Virus record (IMG/VR): IMGVR_UViG_3300029951_000119
Coordinates: 1-22,650 of that record
From: a virus
DNA length: 22,650 bases
Reading direction: 5' to 3' (one strand)
The number at the start of each line of letters is the position of its first letter. Position 1 is the stretch's first letter. The notes under the pieces were generated by a model, which was not told where the DNA came from, made no database searches, and was given only the letters and a program-made list of their open reading frames with translations. The position numbers and the translations under genes were made by a program. Positions 13,575 to 21,456 of the stretch are shown in pieces.

Positions 13575-16500
13575 ATGGCCGTCCAAGATTACGAGTTGCT
13601 ATTGCGTGTCCGGGCGGACCTGATGGAGGCCGTCAAGGGCATGGACGGCCTGTCCACCAGCATCGGCGGCGCCAAGGCCGCCGCCGATGCGGTGGGCGAA
13701 AGTGCGGACCAAGCCAGCGCCCGCATTCAGAAGATGGTGCAGGCCACCAGCGCGCAGGCGCAGGTGCAGGAGTCGGCGCGATCGCAGGCCGAGCGTGCCG
13801 CGGCAACCGCACGCAACACCATCCAGAGCTATGACGATCAGACGGCTGCTGCGAAGCGGGCGAGCGAAGCGCTCGCATCCTACCGTTCGCGCATGGCCAC
13901 CACCGCCGGCACCGGTGGTGCTGCGGCTGGCATCGCTGCCGAACGCTCGGAGATGGCGAAGCTTGCGGCGCAGATTGATCCAACCCTAAAGGCCCTGGCC
14001 AAGCTCGACGCACAAGAGCAGTCGCTGAACGCCATGCGCAAAGCGGGCGTGGTCGGGCTGGACGATTACACGCGCTTTAAGTCGGTGATCGACCAGAACC
14101 GGGTGGCCATCACGGGCGCCGGTAGCGCCATGCACACGTTCAACTTCAACACGGCGCAGACCCGCATTGAAATGGGGCGGTTGATCAAGGATCTGTCGAC
14201 CGGTCAGTGGAGCCGGCTGGGGCAGACCAGCATGACGCTGGCCAGCCAGGCCGGCCTGATGTCGGTGCTGTTCAGTCCGCTGGGTCTGGCGATCGGTGCG
14301 GTCGTCGGCTCGCTCGGTGCGTTCGTCCTCGCGGCCGAGCAGGTAGCCACGGAAAACGACAAGCTCAACCAGTCGATTGCCGCCACCGGCAACTATGCCG
14401 GCACTACCACGGGGGAGATCGACAAGCTGGCCAGCGGCATCACCACCGCCAATGGCAGCCTCAGCGCCTCGCGTGCGGTCCTCACGCAGCTGGTGGCCAG
14501 CGGCAAGGTCGGCAGTCAAGCGCTGGCTGCGATGGGGCAGGTCGCGGTCGACATGGCCGTGCTCACCGGCCAGAGCGCCGACAAAGCCACGGCCGAAGTG
14601 CTGAAGATGTTTGACGGCACGGCCGCCAGTGCGGTCAAGGCTAACGATCAATATCACTTCCTCACCACCAGCATCTATGACCAGATCAAGGCGCTGGAGG
14701 AAGAAGGCGACACGCAGGCAGCCATGGACGTGGCCGCCGAGGCCTTTCACCGTGCCGCGCAGGAACGCATCGAGCAAATGGATGCTCAGCTGTCCGGTCT
14801 GGCGGCGATGTGGGACAAGGTCAAGAAGTCCGCTGGCGGTGCGTGGGAGCAGATGAAAATCGGCGCGTCGCTGGTGCTGGGCACCGCCGACGATCAAACC
14901 ACCATGTATGCGCTGCTCGGCAAAAAGATGAGCGCGCAGGAGGGTGGTACCAACAACGTCGGTGGTGCGCTCGCCCGTATCGGCGGCGCCGGCACGGGCC
15001 TTACGCCGCTGCTCAATTCGGCCCTGTCCAAGATGCCGGGCACGCGTGCCACGTGGAGTGATGCCGACGAGGCTGAGCTCAAGGCGCTGCAGGCCAAGAT
15101 CGACAAGGCTCAGCAGGATGCCGACGCCGCTGCCACGCGTACGCAGCTCAACGACAAAGCCGTCACCGCCGACGCCGGCCTCGATCGCCTGGCGGCCAGC
15201 ATCGACAAGGCGTATGGCCAAAAGGAAAAGATCAAGGAGCTGAATAAATACTTTGAGGATCTGTGGGCCGGCGCCGATCCGAACACCGCCAAGCTCAACG
15301 GCGTGCAGCGCGTCGTCGGTGCCGATGGCAGTGCCCATTTTAGCGGCGGTCTGTACGACACGCTAATGGCCGATATCGACAAGAAGCCCAAGGCCAAGAG
15401 TGACGCCGCGCAGCAGAAGGCAGCCGCGGCGGCGCACGCCGATCTGATCAAGCGGCTGGGCGACGAACAGGGCGCGCTCGACCCGGTGGCCAAGGTGTGG
15501 GCCGCGTACAACGACGAAGTCACCAAGGCCAACGAACTCGCGGCCAAGGCCAAGACCGAGAAGGGCGCCGACGTCGTGGCGATCAACGCGCAGCGTGACG
15601 CGCTGATTCAGTTGTACGGCGCCGCGCGCGATGCCGCGCTGGACACCATCGCGGACAGGGATCGCGAGGCATTCGTCAAACTGCGCGACAGTTTGAAAGA
15701 CGTCAACGGCGTGGATTTCGGCAAGGCGCTGGCCCAGCTCAAGCAGCTGAACGATGAGCTGAAAAAAGGCACGATCACTGCACAGGAATACCACGACACC
15801 ACCGCGCTGGTGCTCAATCAGAACCTGCCCAAGTTGCCCGAGTATAAGGGCGTGGATGCCACCGTCGGCGGCCCGTTCGGCGAGCTGGACAAGCTCGACG
15901 TGCAGCACAAGGCGCTGGAGGAGGCATATAAAAAGCAGCTCGACACACTGCATAAGTGGCACGCCGCCACACTCGATTCGGACCAAGCGTTCGCCGACAA
16001 AGAGCAGGCCTTGGCCACGGCGCATGCCACCGAGCTGGCCAAGATCGACACCGCACGCCAGCAGGTGATGATGCTCGGCATCACCAGCTCGCTGGATGCC
16101 GCCGCCGTTGCGATCAAACAGGGCTATGGCGAGCAGAGCAAGGCGTACCGTGCCGCGTTCGCGCTGAGCAAGTCCGCGGCGATCGCGCAGGCCAGCGTCA
16201 ACATGTACATGGATATCAGCCAAGCCGCGGCCAAGGGCTGGCCGCAGAACATTCCGCTGATCGCGCAGGCGTTCGCTGAGGGCGTCGGCATCATCGGCAA
16301 TATCCGATCAGTCACGGCCGGATTTAGCGACGGCGGCTACACCGGCCATGGCGGCAAGTATGAACCGGCCGGCACCGTGCACCGCGGTGAGTTTGTGAAC
16401 CGTCAGGAAGTGGTCAAACAGCCTGGTGCGCGCACGTTCCTCGAGGACTTCAATCGGCGCGGCATGGCCGCGGTGGTCGACCGATCACATGCCGGCTTTG

Positions 16501-16748
16501 CCGAGGGCGGTTACGTCAACGGCGGCATGGCTTTCCCCGCGGGCTTTGCGGCGCGCAATGACCCGAGTTTCAACATGAACCAGAAAAGCGGCATGCACGG
16601 TGCCGGTGCGGGTCGGAACCTGCGCCTGATCACCACGCTCGATCCTAACGCGATCAGCGACCACCTCAACAGCAGCGAGGGCGAGCAGGTGATTCTGCAG
16701 GTGCTCGGCCGCAATAAAACCACCCTGAAAACCATGGTGAATCACTGA
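13575..16748 (+). CDS. Tail tape measure protein
   Basis: At 1057 residues, this sets tail length and is ejected with the DNA. It begins AVQDYELLLRVRADLMEAVK, then a long Ala/Gln-rich coiled coil (about 20-160). A hydrophobic stretch, VLFSPLGLAIGAVVGSLGAF (around 235-255), could cross or disturb the host membrane. A second block (NYAGTTTGEIDKLASGITTA, AMDVAAEAFHRAAQERIEQM) matches the lambda gpH-type central domain. Further Ala/Lys-rich helices follow. The C-terminal block FSDGGYTGHGGKYEPAGTVH, then RGEFVNRQEVVKQPGARTFL, is the conserved end of lambda-type tape measures. The start follows the T-domain stop by 8 bases; the stop overlaps the next ATG (TGATG). Tail length would follow from the protein length but I give no number. 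Confidence 0.93.
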   Translation: MAVQDYELLLRVRADLMEAVKGMDGLSTSIGGAKAAADAVGESADQASARIQKMVQATSAQAQVQESARSQAERAAATARNTIQSYDDQTAAAKRASEALASYRSRMATTAGTGGAAAGIAAERSEMAKLAAQIDPTLKALAKLDAQEQSLNAMRKAGVVGLDDYTRFKSVIDQNRVAITGAGSAMHTFNFNTAQTRIEMGRLIKDLSTGQWSRLGQTSMTLASQAGLMSVLFSPLGLAIGAVVGSLGAFVLAAEQVATENDKLNQSIAATGNYAGTTTGEIDKLASGITTANGSLSASRAVLTQLVASGKVGSQALAAMGQVAVDMAVLTGQSADKATAEVLKMFDGTAASAVKANDQYHFLTTSIYDQIKALEEEGDTQAAMDVAAEAFHRAAQERIEQMDAQLSGLAAMWDKVKKSAGGAWEQMKIGASLVLGTADDQTTMYALLGKKMSAQEGGTNNVGGALARIGGAGTGLTPLLNSALSKMPGTRATWSDADEAELKALQAKIDKAQQDADAAATRTQLNDKAVTADAGLDRLAASIDKAYGQKEKIKELNKYFEDLWAGADPNTAKLNGVQRVVGADGSAHFSGGLYDTLMADIDKKPKAKSDAAQQKAAAAAHADLIKRLGDEQGALDPVAKVWAAYNDEVTKANELAAKAKTEKGADVVAINAQRDALIQLYGAARDAALDTIADRDREAFVKLRDSLKDVNGVDFGKALAQLKQLNDELKKGTITAQEYHDTTALVLNQNLPKLPEYKGVDATVGGPFGELDKLDVQHKALEEAYKKQLDTLHKWHAATLDSDQAFADKEQALATAHATELAKIDTARQQVMMLGITSSLDAAAVAIKQGYGEQSKAYRAAFALSKSAAIAQASVNMYMDISQAAAKGWPQNIPLIAQAFAEGVGIIGNIRSVTAGFSDGGYTGHGGKYEPAGTVHRGEFVNRQEVVKQPGARTFLEDFNRRGMAAVVDRSHAGFAEGGYVNGGMAFPAGFAARNDPSFNMNQKSGMHGAGAGRNLRLITTLDPNAISDHLNSSEGEQVILQVLGRNKTTLKTMVNH

Positions 16749-17608
16749 TGGCCTACGAGATCGGCTTTGTCGACAACACCGGCAGCGAAGGCGTTGCCCA
16801 CTGGCAGTTCCTGCTCAAGATCAAAGCCCTGGCTGAGGCCAACGGCTGGACCACGCTGCGCTATCTCAACCCGACGCCCTATACCACCGACACGGTGATC
16901 CGTGAGCTGATTCTGCAAGGTGTCGGTCTGTCCGGCACCGAGCAGATCTTCATTGGCTTTCGCGCGTACCAGAGCGTCAGCGCTGATTACTACAACCTCA
17001 GCTGTGCCGCCTTCACCGGCTATGCCGCCGGCAATACCTTCATCACCCAGCCGGGCTATGTCGAGAGCGGCGTGCCGGCGCACAACAATCGCATCGATTA
17101 CTGGCTCGTTGTGAATGCGCAGCGCATCGCGTTCGGCCTGAAGGTCGGCACACCGGCCTACGAGCATGGCTACGCCGGCAAATTTCTGCCCTATGCCACG
17201 CCGGGTCAATACCCATATCCACTGGCGGTCGGCGGCATGCTCAATGGTGTGCCAGCGACACGTTTCAGCGATACCGCGCACTCGATGCCTTACAAGGGCA
17301 CCCGCGCCAACTTCAAAATCCGCTTTGTCGATGGCGCATGGAAACAGATCGATAGCTGGCCTTGGAATAACGCTTACCTGGCTACCGCCACCCAGCTGCG
17401 CGACACCAACAACAACTACAAGCTCCTGCCGGTCGTGCTGAATGACGCCGGCCCGAATATCTACGGCGAGCTGGATGGCGTTTACTCGATCAGCGGATTT
17501 AACAACGCCACGGAAAATACCCTGACCATCGACGGCATCCCCTACGTCGTGCTGCAGGACGTCTCCCGCAACGGGTTTACCGACTACATTGCTTTGAGGC
17601 TCAACTGA
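16748..17608 (+). CDS. Putative tail/virion structural protein of unknown role (first of a pair)
   Basis: A 286-residue protein translated from an ATG that overlaps the tape measure stop. It starts MAYEIGFVDNTGSEGVAHWQ and has a helical segment with ANGWTTLRYL, then beta-rich repeats (EQIFIGFRAYQSVSADYYNL, KFLPYATPGQYPYPLAVGG, YKGTRANFKIRFVDGAWKQI). The many aromatic and Asn/Gly residues suggest a surface beta-structure. It lies where distal tail proteins are found, but I see no match to a named distal tail or fibre family. It shares the opening (MAY) and an 'ANGW' helix with the next protein, so the two may be distant relatives. Candidate roles are tail-tip component, adhesin carrier or baseplate. 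Confidence 0.6.
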   Translation: MAYEIGFVDNTGSEGVAHWQFLLKIKALAEANGWTTLRYLNPTPYTTDTVIRELILQGVGLSGTEQIFIGFRAYQSVSADYYNLSCAAFTGYAAGNTFITQPGYVESGVPAHNNRIDYWLVVNAQRIAFGLKVGTPAYEHGYAGKFLPYATPGQYPYPLAVGGMLNGVPATRFSDTAHSMPYKGTRANFKIRFVDGAWKQIDSWPWNNAYLATATQLRDTNNNYKLLPVVLNDAGPNIYGELDGVYSISGFNNATENTLTIDGIPYVVLQDVSRNGFTDYIALRLN

Positions 17609-18507
17609 TGGCCTACGTCGCCGGTACCGCCACCAGCGTGGCCGACTTGCTCACCGCGTTGCAGAGCGCCTGCACGGCCAACGGTTGGGCGCTGAGCGGA
17701 ACCATCCTCAGCAAAGGTGCCTGCTACATGCAGGTCAAGGTCGTGGGGGGCTACCTCACGGTGTTGGGTGGCACGGGCAATGCCGGCAGCGACACGCTGG
17801 CGTCTCCCGCGACCCCTGCTGCCGCGCTGGGCCAGTTATGGGCCGCAGACCCCTTCGCGTTTCCTCTGACCTATGAGATCAACGTGCACGCCGCACCCGA
17901 TGAGGTGTACGTGGTCGTCAACTATGCGATTGATCGGCACCAGTGGTTGGCCTTTGGCTGTAGCCCCGCAGCAGGCTTGCCCGGCACCGGTAACTGGTTT
18001 GGAGCCAGCTTGTGCCGCGGCTCCCAGGTCACTGGGATCAGCATGAGCACCTCGCAGGGAGGTTGGAATAATTTTCAGGCGCCCGCGCTGTTCTGGCAGA
18101 CGGGAGCGAGCAATTTCTGGACCGGCGTCCTGCATCACGGTCTTGATGGTCTCACGTGGTCTGCCGGTGCAGGGGGCGGCGTGGCGAACGCTGCCGATGC
18201 ACTGCCCGGTGCCACGTCACTGCTGAGCCGACAACCGAATAGCTGGAACGGCGAGGTGGTGTTGTTGCCCATCCAGCCATGCGTGGCGCGCCCCTCGTCA
18301 AAGGTCAGCATGGTGGGTGATTTGGGTCATGCCCGGTATCTGCGCAACGACAATCTGGCCGCTGGCGACATCATCACGCTGGGTCCCGATCGCTGGAAAG
18401 CTTATCCCTGGTATCGCAAAAACAGTGCGGCGCGGGATGGTGTGTACGCAACCGCCATGGATCACAGCGGCACGCTCGGCTGGGCTATTCGTTACACGGG
18501 CCCATGA
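17608..18507 (+). CDS. Putative tail/virion structural protein of unknown role (second of a pair)
   Basis: A 299-residue protein that begins MAYVAGTATSVADLLTALQS and then CTANGWALSGTILSKGACYM. The helix leading to 'ANGW' is also present in the protein before it. The body is Gly/Ser/Trp/Asn-rich, with FPLTYEINVHAAPDEVYVVV, GNWFGASLCRGSQVTGISMS and GYLTVLGGTGNAGSDTL, suggesting a mostly beta fold. The gene starts in TGATG overlap with its predecessor, using nearly the same bases around the start (CTGATGGCCTACG) as the gene before. It is probably a virion protein near the tail tip. No family name can be assigned by eye. Confidence 0.6.
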   Translation: MAYVAGTATSVADLLTALQSACTANGWALSGTILSKGACYMQVKVVGGYLTVLGGTGNAGSDTLASPATPAAALGQLWAADPFAFPLTYEINVHAAPDEVYVVVNYAIDRHQWLAFGCSPAAGLPGTGNWFGASLCRGSQVTGISMSTSQGGWNNFQAPALFWQTGASNFWTGVLHHGLDGLTWSAGAGGGVANAADALPGATSLLSRQPNSWNGEVVLLPIQPCVARPSSKVSMVGDLGHARYLRNDNLAAGDIITLGPDRWKAYPWYRKNSAARDGVYATAMDHSGTLGWAIRYTGP

Positions 18508-20207
18508 CCATGGCCTCACTTTCCGGCTCTCGTATCACCTCGCCCCTCGGCGGACTGCAGTCGCCAACGGTCAGCGCCGATCTGCGCACCTATGCCGTCG
18601 ACTACTGGCCGCTGCATGCTGCCGTCGTCGGTCGCGCGCCGAATGGTGTGCCTACGTCGTCATGGCCCGTGCAGGCCAACGGGGTCGCGCTCAGCGGAAC
18701 CCACGCGAACAGCTACCTTCTGGACTTCTACAACCGCGTGCAGATCCACCCGGCCACGATCGCGCTGGGCAACCTGGTCAGTTCGCAGACGCGCACCGTG
18801 TCGGTGTGGAATGCGTGGCTCGATCGCTCCGCCACGGTGACCGCCGTGCAGAGCGACAGCGACAGCGCCATCGTGATCAGCGGGCAGGGCAACCCGCCAC
18901 TGGTGATGCCGCCGCTGCAGGAGTTGACGTGGCAACTCAGCGTCGGCGTGGCAGGTACGGCCACGCTCGACACCACCGTGCAGTGGGTGTTTGCCGGCGA
19001 CCCCTCGCTCGGCGTGCGCATCACGGGCCAGCGTGTTACCGCGTGGACGTTCGCGCCCCATTGGGACAGCGGCGTCACCGAGCGGCTGGAGTGGTTGACG
19101 CTGGTGGAGCGCGGGACCAATGGCAACGAAACCAGCACGCCGCTGCGCGAAACGCCACGCCGTAGCTGGGAGTTTGTGCCGGTGGTGGAGGGCGTCAACC
19201 GTCAGCGCATGGAGGCGATGCTGTACGACGCCAGCGCACGCACGTGGGCGGTGCCACTGTGGGCCGAGATCCATGCGTTGCCGACGCCTTTGGCCCTTGG
19301 CGCGCTGAGCATTCCGATGGCCACCGCCGGGCTGGACTTCCACAAGGGCGGTCTAGCTATCCTGATGACGGACGCGCACACGTACGAGACGGTGGAAGTC
19401 GACACCGTGACGGACAGCGCGATCAACCTGGTGCGCGCCACACTCAATGCATGGGATGCCGGCACGAAGCTGTACCCGGCACGCACCGCGCGGCTGGATG
19501 AATACCCGACGCTCAACCGCTTCACCACGCGGCTGGTCGACACGACGGTGCGCTTCGTCAGCATGGACGCCAACGACTACATCGCGACCATGCCGGCGGC
19601 GCGCTACCTCGGCACGCCGGTGCTGGAGGATCGCCCCGAGTGGAGCGACAACCCAACCATGCAATACGGCCGTGATGTGGAACTGATCGACGGCAACACC
19701 GGCGGCGCGCTGGTCGACGATATCAGCGGCAAGCCGTGGCCGATTCAATCGCACCGCTGGCAGGTCTACGGCCGCGCAGCGCATGACAGCCTGCGCCAGC
19801 TGCTGTACGCGCTCGCTGGCAAGGTCGGTCGCGTGTGGCTACCCACCTGGCAGGATGACCTGTATCCGGCCGCCGATGCCGCCGGCAACACCATGGACGT
19901 GACGAACGGCGGCTATACCGTCTATTTGCACGGGCAGAACGGCCGGCGCGACATTCGCGTGCAGTTGGTCGATGGCACCGTGTTCTATCGGCGCATTACG
20001 GCCTCAGCCGAGATCGACACCGATACCGAGCGTCTGCAGCTCGACAGTGCGTGGCCGTCGACCATCGCCAAGGCCAACGTGGTGAGCATCAGCTTTATGG
20101 CGTTGTGCCGGCTCGACACCGATGCGGTGGAGATCCACCACTGGACCGATTCCGTGGGCGCCGCGGCGTGCGCCGTGACGTTTGCGCAGTTGACCGGCAA
20201 TGGCTGA
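18504..20207 (+). CDS. Putative tail structural protein, large (tip/hub region)
   Basis: A 567-residue, beta-rich protein that overlaps the previous gene (ATGA). The N-terminus has a collar of short strands (LRTYAVDYWPLHAAVVGRAP, YNRVQIHPATIALGNLVSSQ). The middle has TRTVSVWNAWLDRSATVTAV and LQELTWQLSVGVAGTATLD, like immunoglobulin-type strands. The C-terminal third has WPIQSHRWQVYGRAAHDSLR, then YALAGKVGRVWLPTWQDDLY, the part most like a domain reused in tail proteins of Mu-like siphophages. It is probably part of the tail tip or hub that precedes the DUF2163-type protein. A cell-surface binding role is possible, but no catalytic motif is visible. Confidence 0.6.
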   Translation: MTMASLSGSRITSPLGGLQSPTVSADLRTYAVDYWPLHAAVVGRAPNGVPTSSWPVQANGVALSGTHANSYLLDFYNRVQIHPATIALGNLVSSQTRTVSVWNAWLDRSATVTAVQSDSDSAIVISGQGNPPLVMPPLQELTWQLSVGVAGTATLDTTVQWVFAGDPSLGVRITGQRVTAWTFAPHWDSGVTERLEWLTLVERGTNGNETSTPLRETPRRSWEFVPVVEGVNRQRMEAMLYDASARTWAVPLWAEIHALPTPLALGALSIPMATAGLDFHKGGLAILMTDAHTYETVEVDTVTDSAINLVRATLNAWDAGTKLYPARTARLDEYPTLNRFTTRLVDTTVRFVSMDANDYIATMPAARYLGTPVLEDRPEWSDNPTMQYGRDVELIDGNTGGALVDDISGKPWPIQSHRWQVYGRAAHDSLRQLLYALAGKVGRVWLPTWQDDLYPAADAAGNTMDVTNGGYTVYLHGQNGRRDIRVQLVDGTVFYRRITASAEIDTDTERLQLDSAWPSTIAKANVVSISFMALCRLDTDAVEIHHWTDSVGAAACAVTFAQLTGNG

Positions 20208-20979
20208 GGTCGAGATTTACACCTTTGCCTGCGGGCTGCAGATGTGGCGCTACACCGACGCCCTGCTGCCGGTCACGTTTCTTGGCAACACTTACGCGGC
20301 AGCGGTGATCAAGCGCGGTGCGATCGAGCAAAGCACGGATCTGGAAAAGGCCACGCTCACCATCACCGTGCCGGTGACGTTGGGGCTGATGGATCTCTTC
20401 CGCCCGGCGCCACCGTTGCGCCGCATCTATGTGACTGTGCAGCGCCTCACGCGCGGCGATACCACGGCGCGCACGTTGTGGAGCGGCACGGTCGGCTCGC
20501 CGGATTCTGGCCAGCACACCGCGGTGCTTACTTGCATGAGCCGGGCGGCGGCACAGCAAAACACTGGACTGCGGCGTAAGTGGACCAAAACTTGCGGCTT
20601 CGCGTTGTACAGCCCAGCGCCCATGTGCGCGGTCGATCGCACCGCGTTTCGCGTGAATGGCACGCTGAGCACTGCCCGCGGCAACGTGATTAAGTCGGGC
20701 GCGTTCGCAAACAAGCCCGACGGCTATTTCGCGGGCGGCTTCATCGAGTGGACGCGCAACGGCGACGAAGCCTGGCGTTTTGTTACGGCGCATGTGGGCG
20801 ACACGCTGACTCTACTGACTGCCGCGCCCTTGCTGGTAGGCGATGTGCTGCAGGCGTACCCGGGCTGCGATCACTCCACCGGCGGCAATGGCTGCGGCCG
20901 GTTCAATAACCTGAGCAACTACGGCGGCCAACCTTACATCCCATCTAAAAACCCGTTCGGCGCGAACAACATTTACTGA
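20200..20979 (+). CDS. DUF2163/BR0599-type tail-tip protein
   Basis: A 259-residue protein. The N-terminal half (VEIYTFACGLQMWRYTDALL, VIKRGAIEQSTDLEKATLTI) is the DUF2163-like domain, and the C-terminal block YPGCDHSTGGNGCGRFNNLS, then NYGGQPYIPSKNPFG, is the conserved Cys-containing end (BR0599-type) found in gene transfer agents and D3112-like siphophages. These proteins form part of the tail-tip hub. The paired Cys in GCDHSTGGNGC could bind metal or form a bridge. It overlaps the preceding gene by 8 bases. Its presence marks the change from lambda-type to GTA/Mu-siphophage-type tail tip. Confidence 0.8.
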   Translation: MAEVEIYTFACGLQMWRYTDALLPVTFLGNTYAAAVIKRGAIEQSTDLEKATLTITVPVTLGLMDLFRPAPPLRRIYVTVQRLTRGDTTARTLWSGTVGSPDSGQHTAVLTCMSRAAAQQNTGLRRKWTKTCGFALYSPAPMCAVDRTAFRVNGTLSTARGNVIKSGAFANKPDGYFAGGFIEWTRNGDEAWRFVTAHVGDTLTLLTAAPLLVGDVLQAYPGCDHSTGGNGCGRFNNLSNYGGQPYIPSKNPFGANNIY

Positions 20980-20986
20980 GGTCCAC

Positions 20987-21223
20987 ATGCCGTTTCTTAT
21001 TTATATGATCATCATGCTGGTGGTGGCGGTGGCGGTCTATGCCAGCATGCCCAAGCCGCCCAGCACCCAGCCGCAGTCGCTGACGGACGGCGGCGTGCCG
21101 CTGGCTTCGGACGGTCGCGACATGTGCGTGGTGTTCGGCGAGGTCTGGATCGACGACAACAACGTCTGCAATTACGGCGGCCTCTACACCGTGGCGATCA
21201 AGTCCAGCGGTGGTGGCAAGTGA
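20987..21223 (+). CDS. Small tail-tip assembly protein with N-terminal membrane segment
   Basis: A 78-residue protein beginning with a hydrophobic segment (FLIYMIIMLVVAVAVYASM, residues 3-21), then a Pro-rich hinge (PKPPSTQPQ) and a C-terminal beta part (DGRDMCVVFGEVWIDDNNVC, then NYGGLYTVAIK). The same layout (a membrane stub, then a VxFG.xWI segment) is found in small tail proteins coded next to tail-tip proteins in related phages. GAGG directly before the start provides the ribosome binding site. The last codon overlaps the next GTG. It may anchor assembly of the tip at the membrane, but the role is inferred. Confidence 0.7.
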   Translation: MPFLIYMIIMLVVAVAVYASMPKPPSTQPQSLTDGGVPLASDGRDMCVVFGEVWIDDNNVCNYGGLYTVAIKSSGGGK

Positions 21224-21456
21224 GCGCTCCCATCGTGGTGATCATGCAACACGTGCGCGCGGCCTCGATGCCGGGCGTCGGCGTGCTATGCGCATCCGGC
21301 GTGCGCGCGTGGTTCGCGCAGCACGATCTGGACTATCGCGCGTTCCTGCACGATGGCCTGCCGCTGGAGACGCTGGAGGCCACCGGCGATGCCTTTGCCT
21401 TGCGCGCCTGTGCGATCGCACGTGCCGAAGTGAGCGAGGTGAGCGATGGGCGGTAA
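21220..21456 (+). CDS. Small conserved phage protein in the tail-tip cluster
   Basis: Starts at a GTG that overlaps the previous stop (GTGA), so the product is 78 residues; an upstream open stretch is a shadow of the membrane-protein gene. It reads SAPIVVIMQHVRAASMPGVG, then WFAQHDLDYRAFLHDGLPLE and TGDAFALRACAIARAEV: a short strand followed by helices and a motif H.LD...FL.DGLP. Small proteins with this helix pattern sit just before the tip gene in related tail clusters. No function is known to me. It overlaps the next gene by 11 bases, which supports a real translated gene. Confidence 0.65.
   Translation: MSAPIVVIMQHVRAASMPGVGVLCASGVRAWFAQHDLDYRAFLHDGLPLETLEATGDAFALRACAIARAEVSEVSDGR

Noticed and set aside
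13986-15338. Reverse-strand 450-codon frame opposite the tape measure gene
   Set aside because: Shadow of the tape measure protein; no domain and no matching operon context.
18317-19165. Forward 282-codon frame overlapping two tail genes
   Set aside because: Out-of-frame shadow across the 17608 and 18504 genes; Arg/Ala/His-rich product.
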